The notes beneath the pieces were generated by a model, which saw nothing but the letters and a program-made list of their open reading frames with translations, was not told where the DNA came from and ran no database searches. Below, piece after piece: positions 53,101-62,588 of a stretch of DNA of 64,000 nt (positions are counted from its first letter, which is position 1; every line of letters starts with the position of its first letter). The position numbers and the translations under genes are program-made. This stretch comes from Bdellovibrionota bacterium (lineage in GTDB: Bacteria; Bdellovibrionota_C; UBA2361; JAFLCA01), in NCBI GenBank assembly GCA_030584005.1, contig CP129486.1, forward strand, positions 371,556 to 435,555. The letters run 5' to 3'.

Positions 53101-53815
53101 GACACGCATGGGGTCTAGCTTCGAAAATGATATTAACGAGATCTTCGAGCGCTATAAGGAACGTGACACTTCAAGCATAGATAAACGCTACAGCCTCCTT
53201 GCTGATCGCACTCTAATCCTCACCTTGCAAGAGTTGCACCGAGGTATCTTGAAGGTCCTTCAAAGTGAAAGCTATGATCCCTCCCGATTGCGTTTATTAG
53301 AGATTGGTTGTGGGGCGGGAGGAAACCTGCTTTTCTTCCTTCAGCTAGGTGTGAGCGCACAGAATATTGTGGGGAATGAACTGTTGCCCTGGCGGGCACA
53401 ACTCGCAAGAGACAGACTCCCCAGTGGTATAAGGATTGTAGAGGGAGACGCATCCAGGTTGCCAGAGCCTGAGAACACTTTTGATGTCGTTTTTCAGTCA
53501 ACTGTTTTTAGTTCGATTCTGAACCTGACCTTCCAAGAAGCACTCGCGACAAGAATGTGGGAAGTGTGTAGGCCAGGTGGTGGCATTCTGTGGTACGATA
53601 TTGCAGTTCCTAATCCGTATAACAAATTTATCGCCCCTGTGAAGGCCGCACGTATCGCAGAGCTCTTCCCCCATGGTCGGATCTCCTGGCAACGCATCAC
53701 CGTTGCGCCCCCACTCCGTCGAGCATTGTGCAATGTGTTTCCGTCGCTCTATTCTCCGCTGACGAAGCTGCCGTTCGTTAAGTCACACATACTTGCATGG
53801 ATCAAGAAAGCCTAG
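53093..53815 (+). CDS. Class I SAM-dependent methyltransferase
   Basis: This small-molecule or sugar methyltransferase has 240 residues. SAM-binding motif I is LLEIGCGAGGNLLFFLQLG, motif II region VEGDASRLP, and NTFDVVFQSTVFSSI lies near the catalytic half. It overlaps the GT4 gene, so it may methylate a sugar of the growing repeat unit. The target is unknown. Confidence 0.85.
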   Translation: MPRTRMGSSFENDINEIFERYKERDTSSIDKRYSLLADRTLILTLQELHRGILKVLQSESYDPSRLRLLEIGCGAGGNLLFFLQLGVSAQNIVGNELLPWRAQLARDRLPSGIRIVEGDASRLPEPENTFDVVFQSTVFSSILNLTFQEALATRMWEVCRPGGGILWYDIAVPNPYNKFIAPVKAARIAELFPHGRISWQRITVAPPLRRALCNVFPSLYSPLTKLPFVKSHILAWIKKA

Positions 53816-53974
53816 TTCTTTCTAAGGGTTCTCTGAGTCTGGTTTTCTGCAGGTTAATTCTAGCATCGTCGTATTTGCAGAAGGATTTCTTAGCCAGCGT
53901 ATCACTTCTAACGTTGTTTTCTAGCAGTTGGCTGTGTTGTAGTAGAGACAAACGGCCTAGATGATAAGAATTTT

Positions 53975-55117
53975 ATGCAGGTTCCCCTCCTCGACCTCAA
54001 GTCACAGCTTAACTCTATTGAGTCCGAATTGTGCGAAGCAGTTCTCGATGTAATTCGCTCCTGCAATTACATCATGGGGCCAAAAATTGCAGAGCTTGAA
54101 TCGTTAGTGGCGTCATACACTGGATCCAAGTTCGCTGTGGCAGTTTCCTCAGGAAGTGATGCGCTGTTGGCAGCCCTTATGGCCCTCAATATAGGTCCCG
54201 GTGACCTAGTTATAACCTCCCCGCATTCTTTCTTTGCGTCGGCAGGTGCCATTGCGAGGCTTCACGCAAAACCAGTATTCGTGGATATTGACCCAAAGAC
54301 CTTCAACATGGACCCCGCGGCACTGGAGGCGTGGTTCGAAGAACACCAAGATAAGGCTAAGGACGTCAAGGCGATAATTCCGGTGCATTTATTCGGTCAG
54401 TGCGCTGATATGGCTCCGATTCTAGCCCTTGCTGAAAGATATAATATCCCAGTCGTAGAGGACGCTGCCCAAGCGATTGGCGCCCGATACGAACTGCCGG
54501 GGAGGGGCGAGTGTTGTGCTGGCACGATGGGAGTAATGGGGTGCCTCTCCTTCTTCCCAAGTAAGAACCTCGGTGGGATTGGAGATGGAGGAATGGTCCT
54601 CACAAATGAGGCCAGCTTGGCTGAGAAGCTTCGCAAGCTTCGTGTCCATGGCTCTCAGCCTAAGTACTACCATTCCCTGATTGGTGGAAACTTCAGATTA
54701 GATCCTATCCAAGCTGCTGCATTGATTGTAAAGATGCCCTACCTCGAGAGCTGGCACCAATCTAGGCGCCAGCACGCAAGTTTCTATGACGAGCAGTTAC
54801 CAAGAGAATATATTCAACCACCACATGTTGCCTACCCCCGCCGGTTTCACATATACAACCAGTATGTGATTACTGCCCCGACATGCCGCGATGAATTGCG
54901 TTCCTTCTTAAGTGAAAAGCAGATCTCAACTGAGATTTATTACCCGGTGCCATTCCACCTTCAGGAATGCTTCAAGTACCTGGGGTACCAGAAGGGCGCC
55001 TTCCCAAATGCCGAACATGCCGCTCTCAATACATTTGCCGTTCCGGTATATCCGGAATTGACCAGTCAGATGCAGGAGTATGTTATAGACGCAATAAGGC
55101 AGTTCTTTGTAAAGTAA
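53975..55117 (+). CDS. DegT/DnrJ/EryC1 aminotransferase, WbpE-like
   Basis: This PLP-dependent sugar aminotransferase has 380 residues. Motifs: VPLLDLKSQLNSIESEL, VSSGSDALLAALMALNIGPGD, VEDAAQAIGA, SFFPSKNLGGIGDGG with the PLP lysine, and VHGSQPKYYH. The form and neighbours point to the WbpE step, making the 3-amino derivative UDP-GlcNAc(3NH2)A, with a WbpB-WbpD fusion directly downstream and a WbpI-like epimerase upstream. The 148-base gap to the fusion has a ribosome site. The UDP-ManNAc3NAcA pathway is inferred. Confidence 0.9.
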   Translation: MQVPLLDLKSQLNSIESELCEAVLDVIRSCNYIMGPKIAELESLVASYTGSKFAVAVSSGSDALLAALMALNIGPGDLVITSPHSFFASAGAIARLHAKPVFVDIDPKTFNMDPAALEAWFEEHQDKAKDVKAIIPVHLFGQCADMAPILALAERYNIPVVEDAAQAIGARYELPGRGECCAGTMGVMGCLSFFPSKNLGGIGDGGMVLTNEASLAEKLRKLRVHGSQPKYYHSLIGGNFRLDPIQAAALIVKMPYLESWHQSRRQHASFYDEQLPREYIQPPHVAYPRRFHIYNQYVITAPTCRDELRSFLSEKQISTEIYYPVPFHLQECFKYLGYQKGAFPNAEHAALNTFAVPVYPELTSQMQEYVIDAIRQFFVK

Positions 55118-55265
55118 GGGCCCCTACGATTCTTCTTTTAAGACTGAAGTTGCGAGACATGAACCACGTACCTCGCCTACTTCTACCGGGTTGAGTTTGT
55201 GTTAAAGCTACTCAGGTGGCACCGTACGTAGTGAAAGCCTCATGGAATAAGTTAAGGACCTGGCT

Positions 55266-56873
55266 ATGGACATTCAGAATAGGGGCATGAAAATCTGCCT
55301 CGTCGGAGCTGGCCGTTGGGGGAACAATCACCTCAATACGCTTAAGAAATTATCCGTTCTGGCAGGTGTCGTTGAGCAAGATTCCTCACGTTTGGGAAAA
55401 ATTCGTGAGTCTCATTCCAATCTACTTACCTTCAACAATCTAAGCCAGGCGCTTCCTTGTAACTTTGATGGCTATGTCATAGCCACGCCGGCCGAGACCC
55501 ACTACCAAATTGCATCTCAGATTCTTGAGACTGGCAAACCCTGTCTCGTTGAGAAACCTTTGGCATTGCGAAGTACCGAAGCACGACACTTAACCGAAAT
55601 CGCAGGCAAGAAGAAGGTGCCTTTAATGGTAGGCCACCTACTTTTGTTTCACCCTGCATTCAAGCGAATTAAAGAAATTTTGAATGAAGGTAAGATTGGA
55701 AAGCTACAGTATCTTTACAGTAATCGTCTCAATCTTGGCACGGTGCGGACCCAAGAAAATATTCTTTGGAGCTTTGCCCCACATGACGTTGCTATCTTCC
55801 AATATCTCGTTGGATCGCGTCCGATGGAAGTCATCTCCCGTGGTGGCGCCTTCATTCAAAACCATATCCACGATTCTTCTCTCACAATCTTGAGGTATCC
55901 GGGAAACATCGTAGGTCACATCTTTGTAAATTGGCTCCATCCCTTTAAAGAACATCGTCTCGTGGTAATCGGAAGTAAGGGCATGCTTTCATATGACGAT
56001 TCCTCGAAACAGAAGGAACTGAAACTGTACGAGAAGGGGGTCGACTTCGTTCGCGGTGAGCCGGTTAGCCGAGACGGTCCAACCGAAGTGATTGATTATG
56101 AGTCAACACCACCGTTGGAGGCAGAGATTTCTGAATTCCTCACCCGCATCCGAGACTGCGCACATGATCATCAAGATGGTATAGCATCAGGCAAAAGCGC
56201 AGTTGAGGTTCTCGAAATTCTCGAACGTGCGACAGAGGGCTTACTGGCCGAACCAAATCAAGTGCCTGACCCAGCTCGGTCAGAGCTTCCGGAAGGAGCG
56301 TTTGTGCACCCATCAAGCTACCTGGATGAGGGCGCGTCAATCGGAGCTTACACCAAAGTCTGGCACTTTTCTCATATTCAAAAAGGAGCCGTAATAGGCA
56401 AAAATTGCTCAATCGGGCAGAACGTGAACGTTGCAGAGAATGTCCGAATTGGGAGTCACGTGAAGATTCAGAATAACGTTTCGGTTTATGAAGGTGTCGA
56501 GTTAGAGGATTATGTGTTCTGCGGCCCCTCAATGGTTTTCACGAACGTTCATGTGCCCCGATCGAAATACCCTCAAAGAGGATCCAAACACTACCAAAAA
56601 ACTCTCGTCCGGGAAGGAGCCTCGATAGGAGCAAATGCAACTATCATATGCGGCATAACCATAGGCTGCCACGCGTTCATTGGCGCAGGAGCCGTGGTGA
56701 CCAAAGATGTACCAGACTATGCGGTGATGATAGGAAATCCCGCACGACGTGTAGGGTGGATGTGCGAGTGCGGGGGAGGGTTGTTCGAAGATAAGGAACA
56801 TTTCAATTGCAAGCGATGTGGGCGTGTCATTTCGATGGATCCAAAGAATCAGACACTCGGCGCGAAGCAGTGA
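55266..56873 (+). CDS. WbpB-WbpD-like fusion: Gfo/Idh/MocA dehydrogenase plus left-handed beta-helix acetyltransferase
   Basis: This bifunctional 535-residue enzyme has a dehydrogenase half (1-330) with LVGAGRWGNNHLNTLKKL (Rossmann), YVIATPAETHY, EKPLALRSTEA and GHLLLFHPAF. Its acetyltransferase half (about 345-505) is built of hexapeptide repeats (VIGKNCSIGQNVNVAE and IGANATIICGITIGCHA). A C-terminal zinc-ribbon-like CEC...CKRC motif ends it. In Pseudomonas aeruginosa WbpB and WbpD are separate and catalyse the 3-oxidation and 3-N-acetylation steps of UDP-ManNAc3NAcA synthesis. AAGGACC precedes the ATG. Confidence 0.9.
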   Translation: MDIQNRGMKICLVGAGRWGNNHLNTLKKLSVLAGVVEQDSSRLGKIRESHSNLLTFNNLSQALPCNFDGYVIATPAETHYQIASQILETGKPCLVEKPLALRSTEARHLTEIAGKKKVPLMVGHLLLFHPAFKRIKEILNEGKIGKLQYLYSNRLNLGTVRTQENILWSFAPHDVAIFQYLVGSRPMEVISRGGAFIQNHIHDSSLTILRYPGNIVGHIFVNWLHPFKEHRLVVIGSKGMLSYDDSSKQKELKLYEKGVDFVRGEPVSRDGPTEVIDYESTPPLEAEISEFLTRIRDCAHDHQDGIASGKSAVEVLEILERATEGLLAEPNQVPDPARSELPEGAFVHPSSYLDEGASIGAYTKVWHFSHIQKGAVIGKNCSIGQNVNVAENVRIGSHVKIQNNVSVYEGVELEDYVFCGPSMVFTNVHVPRSKYPQRGSKHYQKTLVREGASIGANATIICGITIGCHAFIGAGAVVTKDVPDYAVMIGNPARRVGWMCECGGGLFEDKEHFNCKRCGRVISMDPKNQTLGAKQ

Positions 56874-56956
56874 ATCTGGGAGACCGATTCCCCTATCGTT
56901 CAAACGGTCATCTAAGCGTCAGTTATACAGATGAAGTCCCAAGAGAAACCTCAGTC

Positions 56957-57431
56957 ATGTCGAGAATGCACATTACCACTGTTCATAAGCTTCTCGATGT
57001 TCGAATTTTTTTCAAGGAATGTAGAAGCTTGGCACAGTTTGTCCATCGAGTGTTTCTGGTAGCCCCATGCAAGGATAATCAAACTATTGACCGGGTTGAA
57101 ATTCCCGCAATAAACCAAACAAAAAGGCAGACTAATCCAAGTCACTAAGCTACAAATTCAGTCCTATAGATGGATACGCACTATCCGCCCATCATTAGTT
57201 CACCTTCACGATCCTGAGCTCATACCTCCAGGTATTTTGCTCAAAATACTTGGTTATTGTGTGGTGTATGATGCACATGAGGACTTCGCAAGTCAGTGCC
57301 GGACAAAGGATTTGATACCTAAGATCCTTCGAGTGCCCGTAAGCCATTTCGTGTGGTTTCTGGAGAGACTGGCGAATCTTATTTTTGATGCAATTGTTGC
57401 CGCAACACCCGCCATTGCTAAGATATAAATC
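56957..57431 (+). pseudogene. GT4 (WbpH-like) glycosyltransferase remnant, frameshifted and IS-truncated
   Basis: The first frame, MSRMHITTVHKLLDVRIFFK onward, matches the N-terminus of WbpH-type GT4 enzymes. It stops at about 57146. The relation resumes in another frame from about 57141: SLVHLHDPELIPPGILLKIL, then CVVYDAHEDF, ending AATPAIAKI. The gene is cut by the IS fragment at 57432, so the catalytic C-terminal half is missing. It follows the WbpB-WbpD fusion by 83 bases and was probably the next gene of that operon. Confidence 0.75.
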
Positions 57432-58020
57432 TGTACTGCCTCACTGGGAAATAGAATTTAGGGTACCGCAGCTAAGTTGGTAACCGAGCAGTTATTAAAA
57501 GCTACGGCTGCAGGCATGAGAGCAGGCCTCTGTAACTTCCTCGCGGCGCGAGCCGCTTCAAGCTTGTTGTCTCGCGCGTTGAATATCTCTTCTGCCTTTC
57601 CGTTGAGCTTGTCAACGAGAGCGATGTAGCCGATAGCACTGTGAAGCCGTTCGTTGTTGTAGAACGCAACGAGGTCGGCCACGAGGCGTAAGGCATCATC
57701 CAATGATACCGGTGTCTTAGGACTGTTTTATCGTACGGTTGAACCATTCCAGCTTCCCATTCGACTGCGGGTAGTAAGAGGAGGTTCTTACATGAGTCAT
57801 ACCTGTGAGCCGGATCTACTCCTTAAAATCTTTGGCGATGAACTGCGGACCGTTATCGCTGATAATGCGCGGGGTGACGCCGGGGAAATTCTCCTTTGCT
57901 CGTTCGATTACAAGTGCCACATCGTCCTCGGTCATCGATGCCCTGATGTCCCCAGTGCACCATGTAGCGGCTGCAACCGTCCAAAATGCCGATAAAAAAG
58001 TAGTAAGCTGAGGCATTACA
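57432..58020 (-). mobile_element. Internally deleted IS3-family element (copy 1)
   Basis: From 57432 to about 58010 the sequence is near-identical to 59726-60311 of copy 2. It then jumps to an inverted end (TGTAATGCCTCAGCT on the minus strand, ending at 58020) that matches the left end TGTACTGCCTCACTG. It is thus a 589-base derivative without OrfA and most of OrfB. An 11-base deletion near 57722 relative to copy 2 adds a further frameshift. No clear target-site duplication flanks it. Confidence 0.8.
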
Positions 58021-58126
58021 GGGAGAGCCAGCCTTCCAGCAATACCGCTACGACTTCTGGCATTTCAGCTTCGCCAATATCAGGTTTGCTGAAAGGAATT
58101 GAATGACAAATATTTTTAGTAGTCAC
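58021..58126 (-). pseudogene. 5' remnant of a DegT/DnrJ aminotransferase
   Basis: From the GTG at 58126 the minus strand encodes VTTKNICHSIPFSKPDIGEA and continues EMPEVVAVLLEGWLS. This parallels the first 36 residues of the intact aminotransferase at 49477-50649. It is cut exactly at the end of IS copy 1. It is evidence of a second, now broken aminotransferase gene. Confidence 0.78.
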
Positions 58127-58283
58127 AGTTAAACATTGTATATACGATAAAAGATTACGACTATACGGGAACTGCCTCATACTCCTCATTGGCGGAATTC
58201 TTTAATGAAACGACCAAAGTCTACCCTCATTCTGTGCGCAGATAACGAGTGATGCTTGCGAATTGTGGCGCTAAGGTTTGCTG

Positions 58284-59108
58284 ATGAAAGACTCGTCCAA
58301 TCGCTTATCCGCCCGTGAATTTTGGGAACAGAATCCCCTATGGGCGGGAGAATCCAAGTTCACGGTAGGGTCAGCTCAATACTTCGCTGAGCATCGGGAA
58401 GTTGTTATCCGAGACTGTTTCGCTGGGAAAATTGACAATCAGATTTTTCCTGAAAGCGAACTTAAGTCACCGATCTTAGACTTAGGTTGCGGCCCTGGAT
58501 TCTGGACGATCGAACTAGGACAGCGAGGATTTAACGTCGTTGCCGCCGATCTCACGCACACGGCGTTGGGCCTTACTAAAAAACGGTGCGATTGGGCTGG
58601 TATTCAAGCGAGGCTCTGCCAAGCTGACGCTCAGACTCTTCCATTTGCGAACGAGTCGTTCGCTCATGTAAATTGTCAAGGAGTAATACATCACGCTCCA
58701 GATCCGAAGAAATGTGTGCAAGAGATAGCCCGCGTACTTCAACCCCGAGGCACCGCTGTTATTTCAGTTTACTACATGAATCTCATCCTGAAGTCTTGGC
58801 CGATGATAAGAATTCTAGCTTCGCCTTTTGTAAAGGGTTTGTACGGCCGTGGCCGAGAGTCAATGCATAGAGTTTCAGATGTTAATGAATTAGTGCGTAA
58901 ATACGACGGAGAGCTCAATCCGATTGGACGAGCTTTTTCTACGGCAGAATTTCGTATGCTTGTCGAATCGCATTTTGAAGTAGCTTTTTTCCGCACGAAC
59001 TTTTTCCCGGCGCGAGCATTGGCATTCCCGATCCCTCCATGGATTCATAGCATTTTGCAGCGAACGTTGGGTTTCATAATCTATGCAAGACTGGTGAAGC
59101 GCAATTAA
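58284..59108 (+). CDS. Class I SAM-dependent methyltransferase
   Basis: This intact methyltransferase has 274 residues. Motif I is ILDLGCGPGFWTIELGQRGF, followed by VVAADLTHTALGL and CQADAQTLPFANESFAHVNC. It resembles Methyltransf_11 proteins. AAGG sits about 8 bases before the ATG. It lies between two broken genes and two IS copies, so it may be a survivor of a decayed polysaccharide operon. The substrate is unknown. Confidence 0.82.
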   Translation: MKDSSNRLSAREFWEQNPLWAGESKFTVGSAQYFAEHREVVIRDCFAGKIDNQIFPESELKSPILDLGCGPGFWTIELGQRGFNVVAADLTHTALGLTKKRCDWAGIQARLCQADAQTLPFANESFAHVNCQGVIHHAPDPKKCVQEIARVLQPRGTAVISVYYMNLILKSWPMIRILASPFVKGLYGRGRESMHRVSDVNELVRKYDGELNPIGRAFSTAEFRMLVESHFEVAFFRTNFFPARALAFPIPPWIHSILQRTLGFIIYARLVKRN

Positions 59109-59141
59109 ACTCACGATTACGGATGCTTTTTAATTAGAACC

Positions 59142-59725
59142 ATGATTTCTGTATTACATATTGCTGGGGCTCGGCTGCATTTCGTCAAACTGGCTGTGGT
59201 CCATTGAGCGCTCGCCAATTATTTCTCAATCATGCAGAGCTTTTTGCATACGGGCGGCAATACAACGTTATGCTCTCTCAAACTTTCTTTTCAGGACTTG
59301 CAATACCAACTCCCACCATTAATCTTGAAGTTGGCTCCTCCGCGCACTCGATTCAAATGGCACGCATGCTTGAGGGAATTCATCCACACCGATTAGACAA
59401 GTCACCGCGCTGGTGATTTTGTATGGAGACACCACCTCGACACTGGCGGGAAAATTGGCAGCGTGAAAGTTAGGGGAACACATTGCACATGTGGAAGCGG
59501 GTATGCGTTGTAGAAACTTGAGCATCCCGGAATAGATAGACCGAATTGTCACCGATCATCTTTCTCAGTATTTATCCTGTGCCTCAGAATGTGCGCATCA
59601 GAATTTAACGGTCGAGGGCCTTAGCAATCGTTCGCTGATTACAGTTGGCGACGCCATGTGTGATTGCTTAAAAAAAACAACAAAAGAGCGCGTCGGCTCC
59701 AACTGCACATTTGAGTCGTTTAGGA
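59142..59725 (+). pseudogene. Decayed UDP-HexNAc 2-epimerase (WecB/WbpI-like)
   Basis: MISVLHIAGARLHFVKLAVV parallels the start of the intact epimerase at 50776, then stops. Later fragments in shifting frames match further blocks: YNVMLSQTFFSGLAIPTPTI, YGDTTSTLAGK, HVEAGMRC, IDRIVTDHLSQ. Several stops and frameshifts are present, and the 3' part is removed by IS copy 2 at 59726. Confidence 0.82.
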
Positions 59726-59751
59726 TGTACTGCCTCACTGGGAAATAGAAT

Positions 59752-60763
59752 TTAGGGTACCGCAGCTAAGTTGGTAACCGAGCAGTTATTAAAAGCTACG
59801 GCTGCAGGCATGAGAGCAGGCCTCTGTAACTTCCTCGCGGCGCGAGCCGCTTCAAGCTTGTTGTCTCGCGCGTTGAATATCTCTTCTGCCTTTCCGTTGA
59901 GCTTGTCAACGAGAGCGATGTAGCCGATAGCACTGTGAAGCCGTTCGTTGTTGTAGAACGCAACGAGGTCGGCCACGAGGCGTAAGGCATCATCCAATGA
60001 TACCGGTGTCTTAGGACGAATGCATTCATGTTTTATCGTACGGTTGAACCATTCCAGCTTCCCATTCGACTGCGGGTAGTAAGAGGAGGTTCTTACATGA
60101 GTCATACCTGTGAGCCGGATCTACTCCTTAAAATCTTTGGCGATGAACTGCGGACCGTTATCGCTGATAATGCGCGGGGTGACGCCGGGGAAATTCTCCT
60201 TTGCTCGTTCGATTACAAGTGCCACATCGTCCTCGGTCATCGATGCCCTGATGTCCCCAGTGCACCATGTAGCGGCTGCAACCGTCCAAAATGCCGATAA
60301 AAAAGTAGTAAAACGTCCCGCACAGGTTCAGGTACGAGATATCGATGTGCCAATGCTGACAGGGTTTGAGCGGGGCTGGGTAAACCCTGGCCCTTGGCAC
60401 TGGAGCTCTTCTCGCTCCACCGTTTAAAAAGCCTCGCATTTGCAAGCAATCTGTAGGTGGTGGCGGGCGACACCGCGATCAAGCATCATGTACGATATCC
60501 GCCGGTAGCCTTCCGTCGAATGAGTCCGGTAAAAGTCGACGATCCTGGTCTTCTCCCATTCCCGCAGCTAGTAATCTCTCGGCATCTTCCCGTTATGGTC
60601 ATTGTCCTTCCCGTACCGGTCGTGCCACGAGTAGAACTTGCTCATACCGATCCCCAGTCCTGAAATAAGCCGTTTCTTGTCGAGCCCGCGCTTGTGCCAG
60701 TGGTGAACAAAGTCCACCACCTGGTCACGAAGGTCAGGGTCAACCCAGCCAGCTTTTAGGCTT
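59752..60763 (-). pseudogene. IS3-family transposase OrfB (integrase), disrupted
   Basis: Recognisable DDE integrase pieces in order: VDFVHHWHKRGLDKKRLISG, HWHIDISYLNL, ILDGCSRYMVH, IISDNGPQF, SYYPQSNGKLEWFNRTIKHE and YNNERLHSAIGYI. They are broken by in-frame stops (after MPRDY and after KDFKE) and frameshifts (near the heptamer around CTGGGGACATC and near 60480). The C-terminal frame alone (59752-60105) stays open. The enzyme cannot be active as written. Confidence 0.8.
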
Positions 60764-60765
60764 CC

Positions 60766-61068
60766 TCAAGACTTTTTTAGAGCTAGGTGCTCCCCTATCA
60801 GCTCAGAGAGCACGGAGTCCTTACGCTGGCGCTTCGCTTCAAGCGTGGTTACCCGGTCGCACAGTTTCGCAACCTCGCGCTGCTCGTCGGACTCAAACGC
60901 TGTCACCCCGTTCTCAAAGAACTGCTTCTGCCATTCATAAATCTTATTGGGTTGGACCTTTAGCTCCGCGCAGATACGCGAAACCTCCTCCTTCTCACCC
61001 AGGTGCCGCTTCAGGATTGCGACCTTCTCAGATGCCCCAGACCGTCTTCGCCTGCCTCTCATGCCCAT
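60766..61068 (-). CDS. IS3-family transposase OrfA
   Basis: This 100-residue helix-turn-helix protein contains EKVAILKRHLGEKEEVSRIC, then VQPNKIYEWQKQFFENG, as in transposase family Tnp_1 (IS3 OrfA). A leucine-zipper-like tail follows. OrfA is intact, but its partner OrfB is broken, so the element is probably immobile on its own. Confidence 0.82.
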   Translation of the reverse strand: MGMRGRRRRSGASEKVAILKRHLGEKEEVSRICAELKVQPNKIYEWQKQFFENGVTAFESDEQREVAKLCDRVTTLEAKRQRKDSVLSELIGEHLALKKS

Positions 61069-61145
61069 AGTGCCTTCCTTTCTAAAAGCTCGGGCTCCAA
61101 CTTAGCTAGACCATCTCAATTCCCATTTCCTTCAGAGACAAAACA

Positions 61146-61511
61146 GTCCAGCCAGACAAATAGGCTGGACCTGCGGATGCGAGAAAAAGTTGACACCGCA
61201 CGCTGCTGATATGGTTTGCATGAAATGTAATCGGAAATACCAACAAGGCCCCGAACACACTATGACGCAATTAAAATAGCTCTTGCTACTATTCGGCAAG
61301 AAGAAGAATTGGCCGGCAGTATTACCTCTTCGCAATTCAGAGAGCCATTTCCCAGGCAAATTCCTCGCAATAACGTTCTCTAAATTGCGCCTAATATTTA
61401 TGCTTGCTCGCCATCCGCAGCAAAGCGTAAATTTTAAGCTAGGGATAGTTCTCATAATGATTTTTCTCTTTTAAGGTCCAACCTTGGTGAAACAGTAGCC
61501 GCAATAGCTGA
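61146..61511. other. Intergenic region after IS copy 2
   Basis: About 366 bases without a credible gene. It begins with a perfect hairpin, GTCCAGCC (61146-61153), loop AGACAAATA, GGCTGGAC (61163-61170), directly against the IS end. The rest is AT-rich and probably contains the promoter of the GT2 gene. Confidence 0.4.
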
Positions 61512-62588
61512 ATGAATCAAATTACTTCTGAACCACAGAAATCTCTCTCTATCTTAGTTCCTTGTCATGACGAGGAATCGGTGATTACGGCAACAACGAA
61601 CTCCATTTGGGAATATTGCAAATCATTGCCGGACAAATACTCGTCATCTTTTGAAATTATACTAGTGAACGATGGAAGCACCGATGCGACTCTGGAGTTG
61701 ATTAACGACTTAATTGAAGCACGCTCAGAAGTGAGGCTTGTTTCGTTCGTCGTAAATCGAGGACGGGGTGCTGCGCTGCGTGCGGGCTTTAATGCTTCAC
61801 GCGGATCGATAGTCACTGTACTCGACGCTGATTTGTCTTACTCGGTAGATCATATTGGAAAGATAATAGCGGCATTTGAGCTCGATCAAGCAGCTGACGT
61901 AGTAATTATCAGTCCCTACATGAAGGGGGGGGTTGTTTCTGGAGTTCCTCTTAAACGTCTCGTTGTATCTCGGATAGCGAATAAAATTCTTGCCGGTTTT
62001 GTTGAGGGGAATTTCTCTACGGTGACGGGCATAGTTCGTGGATATAGAGGCTCAAGGATTCGCAGCCTTCCCCTGTTAGAAAATGGAAAGGAGATTCACC
62101 TAGAAATATTACGTAAGATGTCTCTCACCGGAGCAAAGATTATAGAAATTCCCGGGCGTCTCATCTGGAGTGCCGAGCGGGCTTGCCAGCGCCACTCACT
62201 GGGACGTAAATTCGCCTCGACGGCCACACGGCATCTCACCTATGCGCTTCTAACGCGCCCAGCTAAGTTATTTCAATACTCCTCCATTGTGCTCATTGTC
62301 CTGGGTCTCTATGAGCTCCTGGTCATCACGATAAGCACATTCTCATTCTTCTCGCAGGACGACCTTCCATTTTTTCGCAGGTTGTGGATTGCAATGAACG
62401 AGGCGTATACCCTATCACCGCATAGTTTCTATATCGCCGGATTAGCTTTGATATTAGGCACTCAACATTTTCTAATGTTTGCGCTTCAGTCTATTAATAA
62501 ACTTCAGCACGAAGAAACCGTCCGACATTTGATTGAAATTTCTAGCCAAATAGAGCGAGCAAAGCACTCTTCTTCTCGGGACTTGTGA
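61512..62588 (+). CDS. GT2 family glycosyltransferase with C-terminal membrane helices
   Basis: This 358-residue GT-A glycosyltransferase belongs to the polyprenyl-phosphate type. The nucleotide-sugar-binding domain (about 10-240) has SILVPCHDEESVI, ILVNDGSTDATLELI and VLDADLSYS (DxD-like). Two C-terminal helices follow (about 255-278 and 300-325). It probably transfers a sugar to undecaprenyl phosphate or a lipid-linked acceptor. Its stop is directly followed by the ATG of the next gene. Confidence 0.88.
   Translation: MNQITSEPQKSLSILVPCHDEESVITATTNSIWEYCKSLPDKYSSSFEIILVNDGSTDATLELINDLIEARSEVRLVSFVVNRGRGAALRAGFNASRGSIVTVLDADLSYSVDHIGKIIAAFELDQAADVVIISPYMKGGVVSGVPLKRLVVSRIANKILAGFVEGNFSTVTGIVRGYRGSRIRSLPLLENGKEIHLEILRKMSLTGAKIIEIPGRLIWSAERACQRHSLGRKFASTATRHLTYALLTRPAKLFQYSSIVLIVLGLYELLVITISTFSFFSQDDLPFFRRLWIAMNEAYTLSPHSFYIAGLALILGTQHFLMFALQSINKLQHEETVRHLIEISSQIERAKHSSSRDL

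Larger units (their letters stand above)
59726..61145 (-). mobile_element. IS3-family insertion sequence (copy 2), degenerate
   Basis: The element is about 1,420 bases. The left end begins TGTACTGCCTCACTGGGAAA and the right end (minus strand) TGTTTTGTCTCTGAAGGAAA. The two ends stay alignable for about 48 bases down to GCTAAGTTGG. OrfA and a broken OrfB are on the minus strand, as in the IS3 family. No direct duplication was found at the flanks (left AGGA, right GTCC). Confidence 0.82.

Noticed and set aside
59726..61145. Active insertion sequence
   Set aside because: OrfB has in-frame stops and frameshifts, and no target-site duplication was found at the ends.
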